Positions 16,301 to 25,074 of a stretch of DNA of 64,000 nt are shown one piece after another. Each line of letters opens with the position of its first letter. Within the stretch, counting starts at the first letter, position 1. The DNA is from Vibrio salinus. GTDB taxonomy: Bacteria > Pseudomonadota > Gammaproteobacteria > Enterobacterales > Vibrionaceae. Position numbers and translations under genes: made by a program. The notes beneath the pieces are model-generated. The model had not been told where the DNA came from, did no database searches, and saw only the letters and a list, made by a program, of their open reading frames with translations. Where the stretch lies: the NCBI RefSeq assembly GCF_021272385.1, contig NZ_JAJSDZ010000010.1:682001-746000 (forward strand), written 5' to 3'.

Positions 16301-17419
16301 ATGGCAAATATGTTTTTCTCTATTCCAGATGTTTATTCTGGAAATAATGCCATCATGTCACTAAGGCGCTTTAGTTCAAAAAGAGTCGCGATTGTGACAG
16401 ACGCTTTTATGGTTTCGTCAGGAAAAGTTCAGGACCTGATTGATGTCATGCCGGAGGCATCAGTAAGTATTTTCAGTGATGTTAAGCCTGATCCCGGTGT
16501 GGATGTGTTAAAAGACGGAGCTATTCGGTTTAAGGCATTTAAACCGGAAGTCATTATTGCTTTGGGAGGTGGTTCCTCACAGGATGCAGCTAAAGGTATT
16601 AAAGTGACACTGGAAGAGCACTATGGTGACCATTGTATTGAGTTGGTATCCGTTCCCACGACAAGTGGCTCGGGTTCGGAAGTGACATCATACGCTGTCA
16701 TTTCGGATACCGAAAATGGACAAAAGTATCCTTTAGTGTCCCCGGATCTTTTACCGGATAGCGCGATCTTAGATCCACAACTGGTTCTTAGTGTTCCCCG
16801 TCAGATTTCGGCGGATACGGGAATGGATGTCTTGACGCATGCCATTGAAGCATTGGTTTCAACCGGAGCAAACGATTTTAGCAATGCTCTGGCAGAAAAG
16901 GCAATTACTCTGACCATTTGCTATTTACCGAAAATTTTTGTTGATGAAAAGGATATTTCTGCCCGGGAGCATATGCACAATGCCTCCTGTATGGCCGGTA
17001 TGGCTTTTAACTCTGCGGGATTAGGTCTGGTACATGGGATGGCTCATGCTATTGGAGGAATGTTACACATCCCTCATGGGAAAATTAACGCGATGCTTTT
17101 GCCTGTTGTGATTGAGTTTAACAGTGAAACGAATGATCCGGACATACTGGCTTGTTACAACGTATGCGCCAGAATGATGAGTATCTCCGAGTCATCAGAG
17201 GCCCGGGGGATACAAAAACTGACTGATAAAATCCGCAGTTTAAACCAACAGTTTGGCATTCCGTCAACATTAACTGAATTAGGTAAAAGCCGTGATGAGC
17301 TGGAATCAGTACGTGCTCTGATTATTGAGTCCGCTCTGAGTGATGGTTGCACGGAAACCAACCCAAGAAAACCGACAGTATCGGATGTCAACCGGCTATT
17401 TTCCCGGATTGTCGGGTGA
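16301..17419 (+). CDS. pduQ: PduQ-type iron alcohol dehydrogenase (microcompartment)
   Basis: A 372-residue iron-type alcohol dehydrogenase. The nucleotide-binding motif is GGGSSQDAAKGI, and Fe ligands are in DVLTHAIEALVS, GLVHGMAHAIGG and IPHGKINA. As the first gene of the microcompartment operon it would reduce propionaldehyde (or 3-hydroxypropionaldehyde) to the alcohol while regenerating NAD+ inside the shell. No obvious N-terminal targeting helix is present: the protein opens directly with the domain (MANMFFSIPDVYSG), as usual for PduQ. Confidence 0.85.
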   Translation: MANMFFSIPDVYSGNNAIMSLRRFSSKRVAIVTDAFMVSSGKVQDLIDVMPEASVSIFSDVKPDPGVDVLKDGAIRFKAFKPEVIIALGGGSSQDAAKGIKVTLEEHYGDHCIELVSVPTTSGSGSEVTSYAVISDTENGQKYPLVSPDLLPDSAILDPQLVLSVPRQISADTGMDVLTHAIEALVSTGANDFSNALAEKAITLTICYLPKIFVDEKDISAREHMHNASCMAGMAFNSAGLGLVHGMAHAIGGMLHIPHGKINAMLLPVVIEFNSETNDPDILACYNVCARMMSISESSEARGIQKLTDKIRSLNQQFGIPSTLTELGKSRDELESVRALIIESALSDGCTETNPRKPTVSDVNRLFSRIVG

Positions 17420-17537
17420 TCTGGAAAAGATTGTCTTGTGCTGAACAGGTGGTAAAAAAAGTCCTGCGTAATGGCAAAAAGCCATGTCGAAAAGCACTTA
17501 TTCTAATTTTATCAATGGTAATTCAGGTGTGCTCATT

Positions 17538-18230
17538 ATGAATGAAACTCAGGAACAGGCAGTATTTATTACACAGCAAATTATGCAGGAATTATTTTCT
17601 GATAAAGGGCGCGCTCTTGTGTATTCAGAAAGTAACAGACTGGCTGTTCCGATTGGTATTTCTAACCGGCATGTTCATTTAAGCCGGGAAGATATGGATG
17701 TATTGTTCGGTTGCGGCGCATCACTTACCCGTTTTAAAGCTGTAAAGCAGCCCGGCCAGTTTGCCGCTGAGGAGGTGGTGACAATCCGGGGATCTAAAGG
17801 AGAAATTGCACATGTCCGGGTTTTAGGTCCGCTTCGTACTCAAACGCAAATTGAAATTTCCGTAGCGGACAGCTTTAAGCTCGGAGTTAAAGCGCCACTG
17901 CGCATGTCCGGTGATTTAGAGGGGTCGTCCGGTGTTGATATCATTGGTCCCCGTGGGCAGGTTACAAAAAATGAAGGAACGATCATTGCGTGGCGGCATA
18001 TTCATATCTCCCCGAGAGATGCTGAATTATATGGTTTGTCGGATGGAATGGAAATTGACATGGCAAACGATGGAAACCGCGGTGGTATATTTCGTCATGT
18101 TGTTGTCCGGGTCAGCTCTGATGCGGTAGCAGAGATGCACATCGATGTTGAGGAAGCGAATGGTCTGGGGGTAAAAAACGGTGATTTTATGTATCGCTGT
18201 ATAACGGATGATGCTTATGAGCAGAACTAA
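17538..18230 (+). CDS. pduL: Phosphate propanoyltransferase PduL
   Basis: A 230-residue PduL-type phosphotransacylase that converts acyl-CoA and phosphate to acyl-phosphate. Two PduL half-domains each have a His metal motif: SNRHVHLSREDMD and AWRHIHISPRDAELYG. The N-terminus (NETQEQAVFITQQIMQELF) is an amphipathic helix of the kind that targets proteins into the shell. Start choice: the frame opens at ATG 17484 with a poor ribosome site; ATG 17538 has AGGTG 10 bases upstream and puts the targeting helix at the N-terminus. It overlaps the eutJ gene. Confidence 0.9.
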   Translation: MNETQEQAVFITQQIMQELFSDKGRALVYSESNRLAVPIGISNRHVHLSREDMDVLFGCGASLTRFKAVKQPGQFAAEEVVTIRGSKGEIAHVRVLGPLRTQTQIEISVADSFKLGVKAPLRMSGDLEGSSGVDIIGPRGQVTKNEGTIIAWRHIHISPRDAELYGLSDGMEIDMANDGNRGGIFRHVVVRVSSDAVAEMHIDVEEANGLGVKNGDFMYRCITDDAYEQN

Positions 18231-19032
18231 AAATCAACGTCTTCATGAACTGGCGGAGCTGGTACGAACCGGGGAATGTCACCGTAGGCATATGCCGTAT
18301 AAAGTTGGTGTCGATCTGGGGACTGCGAATATCGCACTGGTTGTTGTTGATCGTAATAACCGGCCTGTTACCGGTATTACTTATCCGTCAACGGTTGTTA
18401 AAGACGGTGTTGTCGTGGATTACCTGACAGCAAGCCGGGTGGTATCGGAACTGAAAGGCAAGCTGGAAAAGCGTTTGGGATGTGTTTTGGAACGAGCTGC
18501 TACAGCGATCCCTCCCGGTATCTCAGCCGGAGATACCAAGGTAATCGTTAATGTTGTTGAATCTGCCGGATTTACAGTGACCAATGTGGTTGATGAGCCG
18601 GTAGCGGCTGCCACCGCATTGAATATTAGCGAAGGGGCGGTGGTTGATGTCGGTGGTGGTACAACCGGAATGAGCATTCTGCATAACGGAAAAGTGGTTT
18701 TCAGTGCGGATGAACCGACTGGGGGATCACATATGACGTTGGTTTTGTCCGGAGCCACAGGGCTTTCGTATGAAGAAGCCGAAGAAATGAAAAAAACATT
18801 TGAAAATGAAGAACAGGTGTTTCCGGTTATTCTTCCTGTCGTTGAAAAAATGGCCAGTCTGGTTTCTGCGTGGTTAGTGAATCGTTCTGCTGAAAGATTG
18901 TGGCTGGTTGGCGGGGCAAGCAGTTTTAAAGAATTTGCGGGTGTGTTCAGCCAGATTACAGGTATCCCGTCGACGGTGGCTCCGGAACCTTTATTAGTCA
19001 CACCGTTAGGCATTGCAATTAATGCAAAATAA
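18217..19032 (+). CDS. eutJ: EutJ-type Hsp70-like chaperone
   Basis: A 271-residue protein of the EutJ family with an actin/Hsp70-type ATPase fold. Phosphate loops are GVDLGTANIALVVVD and VVDVGGGTTGMSIL, followed by DEPTGGSHMTLVLSGA and WLVGGASSFKEFAG. EutJ is found in many ethanolamine and glycyl-radical microcompartment loci; its client is unknown. The reading frame overlaps pduL by 14 bases, so translation is coupled. An ATG at 18208 is an alternative start. Confidence 0.9.
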   Translation: MSRTKNQRLHELAELVRTGECHRRHMPYKVGVDLGTANIALVVVDRNNRPVTGITYPSTVVKDGVVVDYLTASRVVSELKGKLEKRLGCVLERAATAIPPGISAGDTKVIVNVVESAGFTVTNVVDEPVAAATALNISEGAVVDVGGGTTGMSILHNGKVVFSADEPTGGSHMTLVLSGATGLSYEEAEEMKKTFENEEQVFPVILPVVEKMASLVSAWLVNRSAERLWLVGGASSFKEFAGVFSQITGIPSTVAPEPLLVTPLGIAINAK

Positions 19033-19038
19033 GGGGGG

Positions 19039-19740
19039 ATGATGGGGCAGGAATCTTTGTCTGACTGTCTGGACCGGATTATCAGGGATATTCTGGATAA
19101 TAAGCCCTCCCGGCCAAAACTGATGAGAGTGATATTAACCGGAAATGATACGCGGAGTTTAGTTAGTACACTGAATTGCTTAGAAGCACTGTATCACGCC
19201 GGTTATGGTCTGGCGGTCACATTTTCTTATACTGCCAGTCATTCAGTGACTAAAGCCGTATGTCTGCGTTGGAAAGAAGCAAAACAGATTGGTGTTTCTT
19301 TTGATACTGTCAGCCCGGATGATGACAATTCAGAATATTACGGGGTCTTTTTCCCGGCGTTGTCGACGAACAGTATGGCGAAGATGGCTTTGTGTTTGAG
19401 TGATAACCTTGCCTGTGAGTGGCTTTTCCATGCTTTGCACCGGAACCGGTCTGTCGTAGCGACATTGAATGCTGATTGCAATCAGTTATCCGCTTCCGCC
19501 TGTTCTATGGCACTGCGAAAACAGCTTAATCAGTATATACAGACACTGGAACATTATGGGGTGGTTTTTTCAGGAATGCATGAGAGCAATCTGAATACAG
19601 CGTCCCGGGTCATTTCGGTAAAGGATGTCCGTCTGCATCCTAAAGATGAACCGTTTTTGATTGATAGGGACGTATTAATTACTCCAGCGGCAAAAGATGA
19701 ACTTTATTATCGGAATATCGCTGTTCGAAAAATCAACTAG
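19039..19740 (+). CDS. Flavoprotein-like protein of glycyl-radical microcompartments
   Basis: A 233-residue protein with a Rossmann-like core: MRVILTGNDTRSLVSTLNCLEAL at the N-terminus, then YYGVFFPALSTNSMAKMALCLSD, the pattern of the flavoprotein (PF02441/phosphopantothenoyl-Cys decarboxylase-like) family where PALSxNTxAK binds FMN. Such proteins occur in several glycyl-radical microcompartment loci and might handle electrons or flavin; the exact role is not known. A strong AAGGGGGG ribosome site is seven bases upstream. Confidence 0.65.
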   Translation: MMGQESLSDCLDRIIRDILDNKPSRPKLMRVILTGNDTRSLVSTLNCLEALYHAGYGLAVTFSYTASHSVTKAVCLRWKEAKQIGVSFDTVSPDDDNSEYYGVFFPALSTNSMAKMALCLSDNLACEWLFHALHRNRSVVATLNADCNQLSASACSMALRKQLNQYIQTLEHYGVVFSGMHESNLNTASRVISVKDVRLHPKDEPFLIDRDVLITPAAKDELYYRNIAVRKIN

Positions 19741-19748
19741 GAGGCGTT

Positions 19749-20021
19749 ATGTATCTGGCAAAAGTGACTGGTGCCATTGTATCAACAACAAAGCATGCTT
19801 CACTTATCGGGACCAAACTTCTGATTGTTGCTCGTCTCGATGAGCATAATCAGGTAATGGGAAACCCACAGATTGCCGTTGATTGTGTCGGCGCCGGTAA
19901 CGGTGAAATCGTTGTGGTGTCTACCGGTAGCTCTGCCCGGCAGTCCAGAGATGCGGAAGATTCTGTTGTTGATGCTGCCATTGTTGGAATTGTTGATTCC
20001 TTAGAAGTGAATGGAAGGTAG
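19749..20021 (+). CDS. EutN/CcmL-type pentameric shell vertex protein
   Basis: A 90-residue BMC-P (bacterial microcompartment pentamer) protein. MYLAKVTGAIVSTTKHASLIGTKLLIV and the DCVGAGNGEIVVVSTGSSAR segment are diagnostic for EutN/CcmL/PduN. Five copies close each corner of the icosahedral shell. It is the only vertex protein seen in the window. The ATG follows GGAGGCGTT. Confidence 0.95.
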   Translation: MYLAKVTGAIVSTTKHASLIGTKLLIVARLDEHNQVMGNPQIAVDCVGAGNGEIVVVSTGSSARQSRDAEDSVVDAAIVGIVDSLEVNGR

Positions 20022-20049
20022 CCGGTACTGAGTTAAGCGGGAGTCTAAA

Positions 20050-20538
20050 GTGAACAATCTGGAACAATGCATTGAGCGAGCTATCGCACATTATTCTTCA
20101 TCTGGCTCATTTTCACTCAGTTTAAATGATGCCATTGTCATCGGACGAATTGCAGCCGATAAAGCCAATGAAATGGGAGTACCGATTGTTTTCAGTCTGG
20201 TCGATGCGTCGGGAAATCAGCGTTACTTTTATAGTATGGATGATGCGCTTCTGGTGAGCCGGAAGCTGGCATTTCAGAAAGCCTGGACAGCAGCAGCGCT
20301 TAAAATGGCTACACATGAACTGGCACCTCTTGTTCAGCCGGGAAGCAGTCTTTACGGGTTGCAGAATACCGCTGATATCTGTTGTTTTGGTGGGGGATTG
20401 CCCTGCTGGTCCCACGGGCGGTTATTAGGTGCCATCGGTATCAGTGGCGGAACGGTTGAACAGGATATGGCGATTGCCTGTGACACGTTGTTTTGCTTTA
20501 GTCAGTCTTATTATCTGGTTACATCTTCACGGTTATAA
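20050..20538 (+). CDS. HbpS/GlcG-like (PduO C-terminal-like) protein
   Basis: A 162-residue protein of the haem-binding/GlcG family (PF03928). AIVIGRIAADKANEMGVPIVFSLVDASG is the typical N-terminal half, and LGAIGISGGTVEQDMAIACDT is the conserved C-terminal signature with the SGG loop. Homologues occur in microcompartment loci as the C-terminal half of PduO or as stand-alone proteins; their role is unknown, possibly cofactor or haem binding. The start is a GTG at 20050 in TCTAAAGTG with GGGAG nearby. Confidence 0.8.
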   Translation: MNNLEQCIERAIAHYSSSGSFSLSLNDAIVIGRIAADKANEMGVPIVFSLVDASGNQRYFYSMDDALLVSRKLAFQKAWTAAALKMATHELAPLVQPGSSLYGLQNTADICCFGGGLPCWSHGRLLGAIGISGGTVEQDMAIACDTLFCFSQSYYLVTSSRL

Positions 20539-20559
20539 TCGATTGGAATCGAGGTCATC

Positions 20560-21798
20560 ATGTTATCTGAATCACGGGTTTTAGTAATCAACTGTGGATC
20601 TTCTTCCCTGAAATTTTCTGTCCTGCCGTTAGGGGAGGATATGCCTTTACTTTCCGGGCTGGCTGAAAGGCTTGGGTTAGACAATGCAAGTATTTCCTTC
20701 AAAAATGAATCAGGAGAAAAAAGAACGGCTCCGCTTGATGAAGCAACTCATGAATGTGCACTTGAAACGTTATTTTCGGAAATGTCATCCCTTTGTCTAA
20801 TGGACTCGCTATGTGCTATCGGACACCGTGTTGCTCATGGTGGCAGTGAGTTCAGACATTCAGTTTTGATTACCTCTGAAGTCATCGGGAAAATCCGTCA
20901 TTTATCTGAGTTAGCGCCTTTGCATAATCCGGCCAATCTGGTTGGTATTGAAACTGCCATGTCATTACTACCGGATTTGCCCCACATTGCGGTGTTTGAT
21001 ACGGCATTTCATCAGACGATGCCCCCCGAGGCTTACACTTATGCAATACCGCTGGAATACCGGGATGACTACCAAATCCGGCGCTATGGTTTTCATGGTA
21101 CTTCCCATCGTTATATCGCTATGGAGACAGTGAAAGAGCTGGGCCTCGACCCGGACAATCATGGCATTCTGGTTGCTCACCTTGGGAATGGCTCATCCGT
21201 TTGTGCGGTTAAAAACGGCAAAAGTGTTGATACTTCTATGGGGATGACGCCACTGGAAGGTCTGGTAATGGGAACCCGCTGTGGTGATATCGACTTTGGT
21301 GCAGCAGCGTATCTTGCCAAATGTACAAATCAGTCAATTGAATCAATTTATCAGGTGATGAACAGTCAATCCGGTTTGCTCGGGCTGTCCGGGATATCAA
21401 GTGACTGCCGGACATTACAGGAAGCCAGGCAACAGGGAGATGACAGGGCTACTCTGGCTATTGATGTCATGGTTCACCGTCTGGCCCGGCACCTGGGCGG
21501 TCATTTAGCGTCTCTGACTCATCTTGATGCTTTAGTGTTTACCGGAGGCATTGGTGAAAATTCCGCTTTGATCCGGGAGTTGGTCATCGACAACCTTGCG
21601 GTGTTTAATCTGAAAATTGATAAAGAAAAAAATCAGTCGGTGGCCGGTGGCAAAAGAGGGGTTATCTCTGAACCTGATTCACCGGTAATACTGGTTCTGC
21701 CAACGAATGAAGAGAAAATGATCGCTGGCGATGCGGCTGAAATCGCAGAAACAGTGTCCAGATTGCCTCATTCGTATGAGCATCACATTATCGCCTGA
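20560..21798 (+). CDS. ackA: Acetate/propionate kinase
   Basis: A 412-residue kinase that makes ATP from acyl-phosphate. The ASKHA-fold signatures are complete: VINCGSSSLKFSV (phosphate 1), GHRVAHGG, FDTAFHQTMPP, RRYGFHGTSHRY, VAHLGNGSSVCAV, GTRCGDIDFG and FTGGIGENSALIRE. In this operon it completes the aldehyde, acyl-CoA, acyl-phosphate, acid route begun by the aldehyde dehydrogenase and PduL. The main housekeeping ackA is probably elsewhere. A terminator follows 46 bases later. Confidence 0.95.
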   Translation: MLSESRVLVINCGSSSLKFSVLPLGEDMPLLSGLAERLGLDNASISFKNESGEKRTAPLDEATHECALETLFSEMSSLCLMDSLCAIGHRVAHGGSEFRHSVLITSEVIGKIRHLSELAPLHNPANLVGIETAMSLLPDLPHIAVFDTAFHQTMPPEAYTYAIPLEYRDDYQIRRYGFHGTSHRYIAMETVKELGLDPDNHGILVAHLGNGSSVCAVKNGKSVDTSMGMTPLEGLVMGTRCGDIDFGAAAYLAKCTNQSIESIYQVMNSQSGLLGLSGISSDCRTLQEARQQGDDRATLAIDVMVHRLARHLGGHLASLTHLDALVFTGGIGENSALIRELVIDNLAVFNLKIDKEKNQSVAGGKRGVISEPDSPVILVLPTNEEKMIAGDAAEIAETVSRLPHSYEHHIIA

Positions 21799-21844
21799 TT
21801 TCTAGCCGAAAATTCTAGTTGAAAGCACGCATGTCTGCACCTTT

Positions 21845-21872
21845 AGGATAACGTTTCAGTTATCCTTTTTTT
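21845..21872 (+). terminator. Rho-independent terminator after acetate kinase
   Basis: AGGATAAC pairs with GTTATCCT over a 6-base loop, followed by a run of T. It splits the microcompartment genes into an upstream enzyme operon and a downstream shell/core operon, so the 21873-22087 gap probably has its own promoter. Confidence 0.85.
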
Positions 21873-22087
21873 GTTGTCTGTGCTGGTGGGTGTTTTGTGA
21901 TATGGAATGTAAGTACCTGTAATTTATTGCCGGGCCGGGTGTTTACTAAACAAAAGATTCCTCATTACGGGCAAAACATTTTTTCCGGAACCTCATATTA
22001 TGAAGATGTTTAATTGAAACGCATAAGGGTTTATCTGTTGATGGTGTCCTTTATGTTTTATTTGTCATCTAATATTCCGAGGTTGAT

Positions 22088-22369
22088 ATGCAACAAGAAG
22101 CGTTAGGTATGGTTGAAACAAAAGGATTGGTTTCAGCAATTGAAGCCGCTGATACCATGGTTAAGTCTGCCAATGTGACTCTGGTTGGTTATGAAAAAAT
22201 CGGGTCAGGATTAGTTACAGTGATGGTACGGGGTGATGTCGGTGCAGTCAAAGCTGCGACGGATGCCGGCTCATCTGCAGCAACGAAAGTTGGAGAACTT
22301 GTTTCTGTTCATGTTATTCCACGTCCACATGTTGAGGTGGAAAAAATTCTTCCAAAAACTATCGAGTAA
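22088..22369 (+). CDS. BMC-H hexameric shell protein (PduA/PduJ-like)
   Basis: A 93-residue single BMC-domain protein: [28 protein letters not shown] is the hallmark N-terminal strand-helix, and [21 protein letters not shown] the second half. The pore-loop region contains [10 protein letters not shown]. Such hexamers tile the shell facets and let small polar substrates through. It lies first in the second operon, after a 289-base gap, and is followed by pduB. Confidence 0.95.
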   Translation: MQQEALGMVETKGLVSAIEAADTMVKSANVTLVGYEKIGSGLVTVMVRGDVGAVKAATDAGSSAATKVGELVSVHVIPRPHVEVEKILPKTIE

Positions 22370-22384
22370 CAGAGGGTAGTGACT

Positions 22385-23170
22385 ATGAAAGATAATCTTG
22401 TTGAGCAGATTATATCTGAAGTTATGAATAAGCAGGAAGGCCCGGATTGCTCTGGTCATGCTGCTGTTAATTGTCCTGGATGCGGACTAACGGAATTTGT
22501 CGGAACCGCTCTTGGCAATACTATCGGTTTGGTGATTGCAAGTGTTGATCATCAGTTACATGAAGTCATGAATATCGATACCAAATATCGTTCTATCGGT
22601 ATCCTCGGTGCCCGTACCGGTGCCGGCCCTCATATTTTTGCTGCGGATGAGGCTGTGAAAGCAACCAACAGTGAAATCGTTGCCATCGAGCTGGCTCGTG
22701 ATACAGAAGGTGGTGGTGGTCATGGTTGTCTGGTTGTGTTTGGTGCTGATGATGTATCCGATGTCCGGCGTGCAGTAGAGGTTGCCCTGTCTGAAATTGA
22801 GAGAACCATGGGTGATGTTTACGGGACACCAGCGGGTCATCTGGAATTTCAGTATACCGCCCGGGCCAGTTTCGCACTGAATAAAGCATTTGGCGCACCC
22901 ATTGGGAAATCTTTTGGAATGACTTGTGCCTGTCCTGCTGCGATTGGTGTCGTGATTGCTGATACTGCAGCGAAAGCCGCAGTTATTGAACCGATTGGGT
23001 ATTCCAGTCCGGCTAAAGGTACCTGCTTCAGTAACGAAGTGATTTTTACCTTTGCTGGTGATTCCGGTGCGGTTCGTCAGGCTGTCGTTGCTGCCCGTGA
23101 GGCTGGCATAAGCCTGCTGGCGACATTGGATCCGACGCCGATAAAATCTACGACAACGCCATATATTTAA
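22385..23170 (+). CDS. pduB: PduB-type trimeric shell protein
   Basis: A 261-residue tandem-BMC (BMC-T) protein. GLTEFVGTALGNTIGLVIASVD begins the first BMC domain, RSIGILGARTGAGPHIFAADEA is the strongly conserved PduB stretch, and SSPAKGTCFSNEVIFTFAGDSG is in the second domain. The N-terminal 20 residues (MKDNLVEQIISEVMNKQ) form the helix that in PduB links shell to enzyme core, joined by a Cys-rich linker (CSGHAAVNCPGC). ATG 22385 follows AGAGGG; a GTG at 22379 is a less likely start. Confidence 0.95.
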   Translation: MKDNLVEQIISEVMNKQEGPDCSGHAAVNCPGCGLTEFVGTALGNTIGLVIASVDHQLHEVMNIDTKYRSIGILGARTGAGPHIFAADEAVKATNSEIVAIELARDTEGGGGHGCLVVFGADDVSDVRRAVEVALSEIERTMGDVYGTPAGHLEFQYTARASFALNKAFGAPIGKSFGMTCACPAAIGVVIADTAAKAAVIEPIGYSSPAKGTCFSNEVIFTFAGDSGAVRQAVVAAREAGISLLATLDPTPIKSTTTPYI

Positions 23171-23221
23171 CAAAAGAAAGTGTCGCATAAATTCAGTGAA
23201 GTGTTGTAAGGAATTTGTAGC

Positions 23222-24739
23222 ATGAACGATATTGAAATTACTCAGGCAGTAGAAAATGTCCTGAGTAAATATACAAAGGCGACAACAAGTGAAGTGATTC
23301 AGCCCGCTATGTCAGGAGCTGGTGACCATCTGGATAATATTGTCGCCAGAGTCTTGGCAGAAAGAGCGGTGACTTCTCTGGTTACTGAGCAGGCAATGGC
23401 CGGAGTCTGTACACCGGATTCTGCCGGTGCTTTTGCTTCTATGGATGAGGCAATTTCCGCCGCTGTGCAGGCTCAGATCCAGTATCGCCATTGTTCTATG
23501 CAGGATCGGGATACCTTCATTCAGGGCCTGAGGGAGTTGTTTACCCGGCAGGATGTTCTGGAAAATATATCCCGTATGACTGTTGAAGAAACGGGTATGG
23601 GGAATTATGAGGATAAACTGGTAAAAAACCGGGTAGCGGCAACAAAAACACCAGGGACAGAGGATTTAACCACAAGCGCATTAAGTGGGGATAATGGGTT
23701 GTCTTTGATGGAGTTTTCCGCTTTTGGTGTTATCGGTTCCATCACTCCGACAACCAACCCAACAGAAACAATCATTAATAATAGTATCGGAATGCTGGCA
23801 GCAGGGAATACCGTTGTCTTCAGTCCGCATCCCCGTTCACGTAATGTGTCTCTGTACGCTGTGGATCTGATCAACAAAAAGCTAGCGGAACTGGGAGCTC
23901 CGGCCAATTTGGTTGTAACGGTAACTCAGCCATCCATTGATAACACCAAGGCGATGATGAACGACCCCCGGATCAATATGCTGGTTGCAACCGGAGGCCC
24001 ATCGATTGTCAGAACGGTGATGTCTACGGGTAAAAAAGCCATTGGAGCCGGTGCCGGAAATCCACCTGCAGTTGTTGATGAAACGGCAAATATTGAAAAA
24101 GCAGCCCGCGATATTATCAATGGGTGCGCTTTCGATAACAATCTTCCCTGTATAGCGGAAAAAGAGGTGATTGTCGTCAATGAGGTTGCTGACTATCTGA
24201 TTCACTGCATGAAAAAAAGTGGGGCTTATCTGTTGTGTGATCCTCAGTTGATACAGAAATTGCAATCACTGGTGATCAATGACAAAGGGACCGGACCCGC
24301 TACCGCGTTTGTCGGCAAAGATGCCCGTTATCTTCTGGAGCAGATAGGTATTCGTGCACCAGCTGAGATAAAAGTGATTTTGATTGAAGCGGAAAGGACT
24401 CATCCTTTTGTGATTCATGAACTGATGATGCCCATTCTTCCTGTTGTCAGGGTTGATAATGTTGATGAAGCCATCGACCTGGCGGTTAAAGTGGAACATG
24501 GTAACCGGCATACCGCCATGATGCACTCTATGAATGTTGAAAAATTAACGAAAATGGCCCGCCAGATTCAGACAACAATTTTCGTAAAAAACGGACCGTC
24601 TTATGCCGGTATTGGCGTTGGAGGGGAAGGTCATACCACCTTTACGATAGCCGGGCCGACCGGTGAAGGGCTGACTTCCGCCCGTTCATTTGCCAGAAGC
24701 CGTCGTTGTGTGATGGTAGAAGCATTGAACGTTCGTTAA
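23222..24739 (+). CDS. pduP: PduP-type CoA-acylating aldehyde dehydrogenase
   Basis: A 505-residue aldehyde dehydrogenase that would oxidise propionaldehyde with CoA and NAD+ to propionyl-CoA. The N-terminal helix MNDIEITQAVENVLSKY is a shell-targeting peptide, followed by a linker. The catalytic Cys is in FDNNLPCIAEKEVIVV, and the nucleotide site is in TPTTNPTETIINNSIGML. It lies between pduB and a BMC protein, consistent with an encapsulated enzyme. Strict substrate range is not shown. Confidence 0.92.
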   Translation: MNDIEITQAVENVLSKYTKATTSEVIQPAMSGAGDHLDNIVARVLAERAVTSLVTEQAMAGVCTPDSAGAFASMDEAISAAVQAQIQYRHCSMQDRDTFIQGLRELFTRQDVLENISRMTVEETGMGNYEDKLVKNRVAATKTPGTEDLTTSALSGDNGLSLMEFSAFGVIGSITPTTNPTETIINNSIGMLAAGNTVVFSPHPRSRNVSLYAVDLINKKLAELGAPANLVVTVTQPSIDNTKAMMNDPRINMLVATGGPSIVRTVMSTGKKAIGAGAGNPPAVVDETANIEKAARDIINGCAFDNNLPCIAEKEVIVVNEVADYLIHCMKKSGAYLLCDPQLIQKLQSLVINDKGTGPATAFVGKDARYLLEQIGIRAPAEIKVILIEAERTHPFVIHELMMPILPVVRVDNVDEAIDLAVKVEHGNRHTAMMHSMNVEKLTKMARQIQTTIFVKNGPSYAGIGVGGEGHTTFTIAGPTGEGLTSARSFARSRRCVMVEALNVR

Positions 24740-24764
24740 TAAAAGTAATACAGGCAACATCGAT

Positions 24765-25064
24765 ATGAAAATTCGCATTATTAATGCTCCCGGACCGGAC
24801 GTTCTCGTGATGCTTAAACGTCGGGTTCCTTCTGACTTACGTAAGCGACTGGACCGGATCCGGGTAGATGCCGTCGGACTTATCATGTTGCCTATTCCCG
24901 AATTGTACTTTTTTGCTGATCAAGCCAGTAAAAGTGCTGATGTCGTGGTGTCAGAAATTTGTGGGACCTGTCCGCAACACGTGACGACACTGGCTATTTT
25001 CGGGGAAGTTTCGGCTGTAAATGAAGCGATAAGAATAATTGAAGAGGACTCAGCTGGTTTCTGA
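24765..25064 (+). CDS. Small BMC-domain shell protein, EutS/PduU-like
   Basis: A 99-residue BMC protein. Residues 35-95 contain VDAVGLIMLPIPELYFFADQ and TTLAIFGEVSAVNEAIRII, which match the BMC fold. The preceding MKIRIINAPGPDVLVMLKRR corresponds to the N-terminal element of circularly permuted BMC-H proteins (EutS, PduU, CutR). It therefore is probably a permuted hexameric shell protein; the divergence from PduA is large, so the sub-type is uncertain. Confidence 0.75.
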   Translation: MKIRIINAPGPDVLVMLKRRVPSDLRKRLDRIRVDAVGLIMLPIPELYFFADQASKSADVVVSEICGTCPQHVTTLAIFGEVSAVNEAIRIIEEDSAGF

Positions 25065-25074
25065 GAACTGACAT

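Noticed and set aside
18420-19013. Long antisense open frame opposite eutJ
   Set aside because: Antisense shadow of a clear EutJ gene with all motifs in the plus frame.
22556-23188. Long antisense open frame opposite pduB
   Set aside because: Shadow of a strongly coding gene; no domain features and low-complexity composition.
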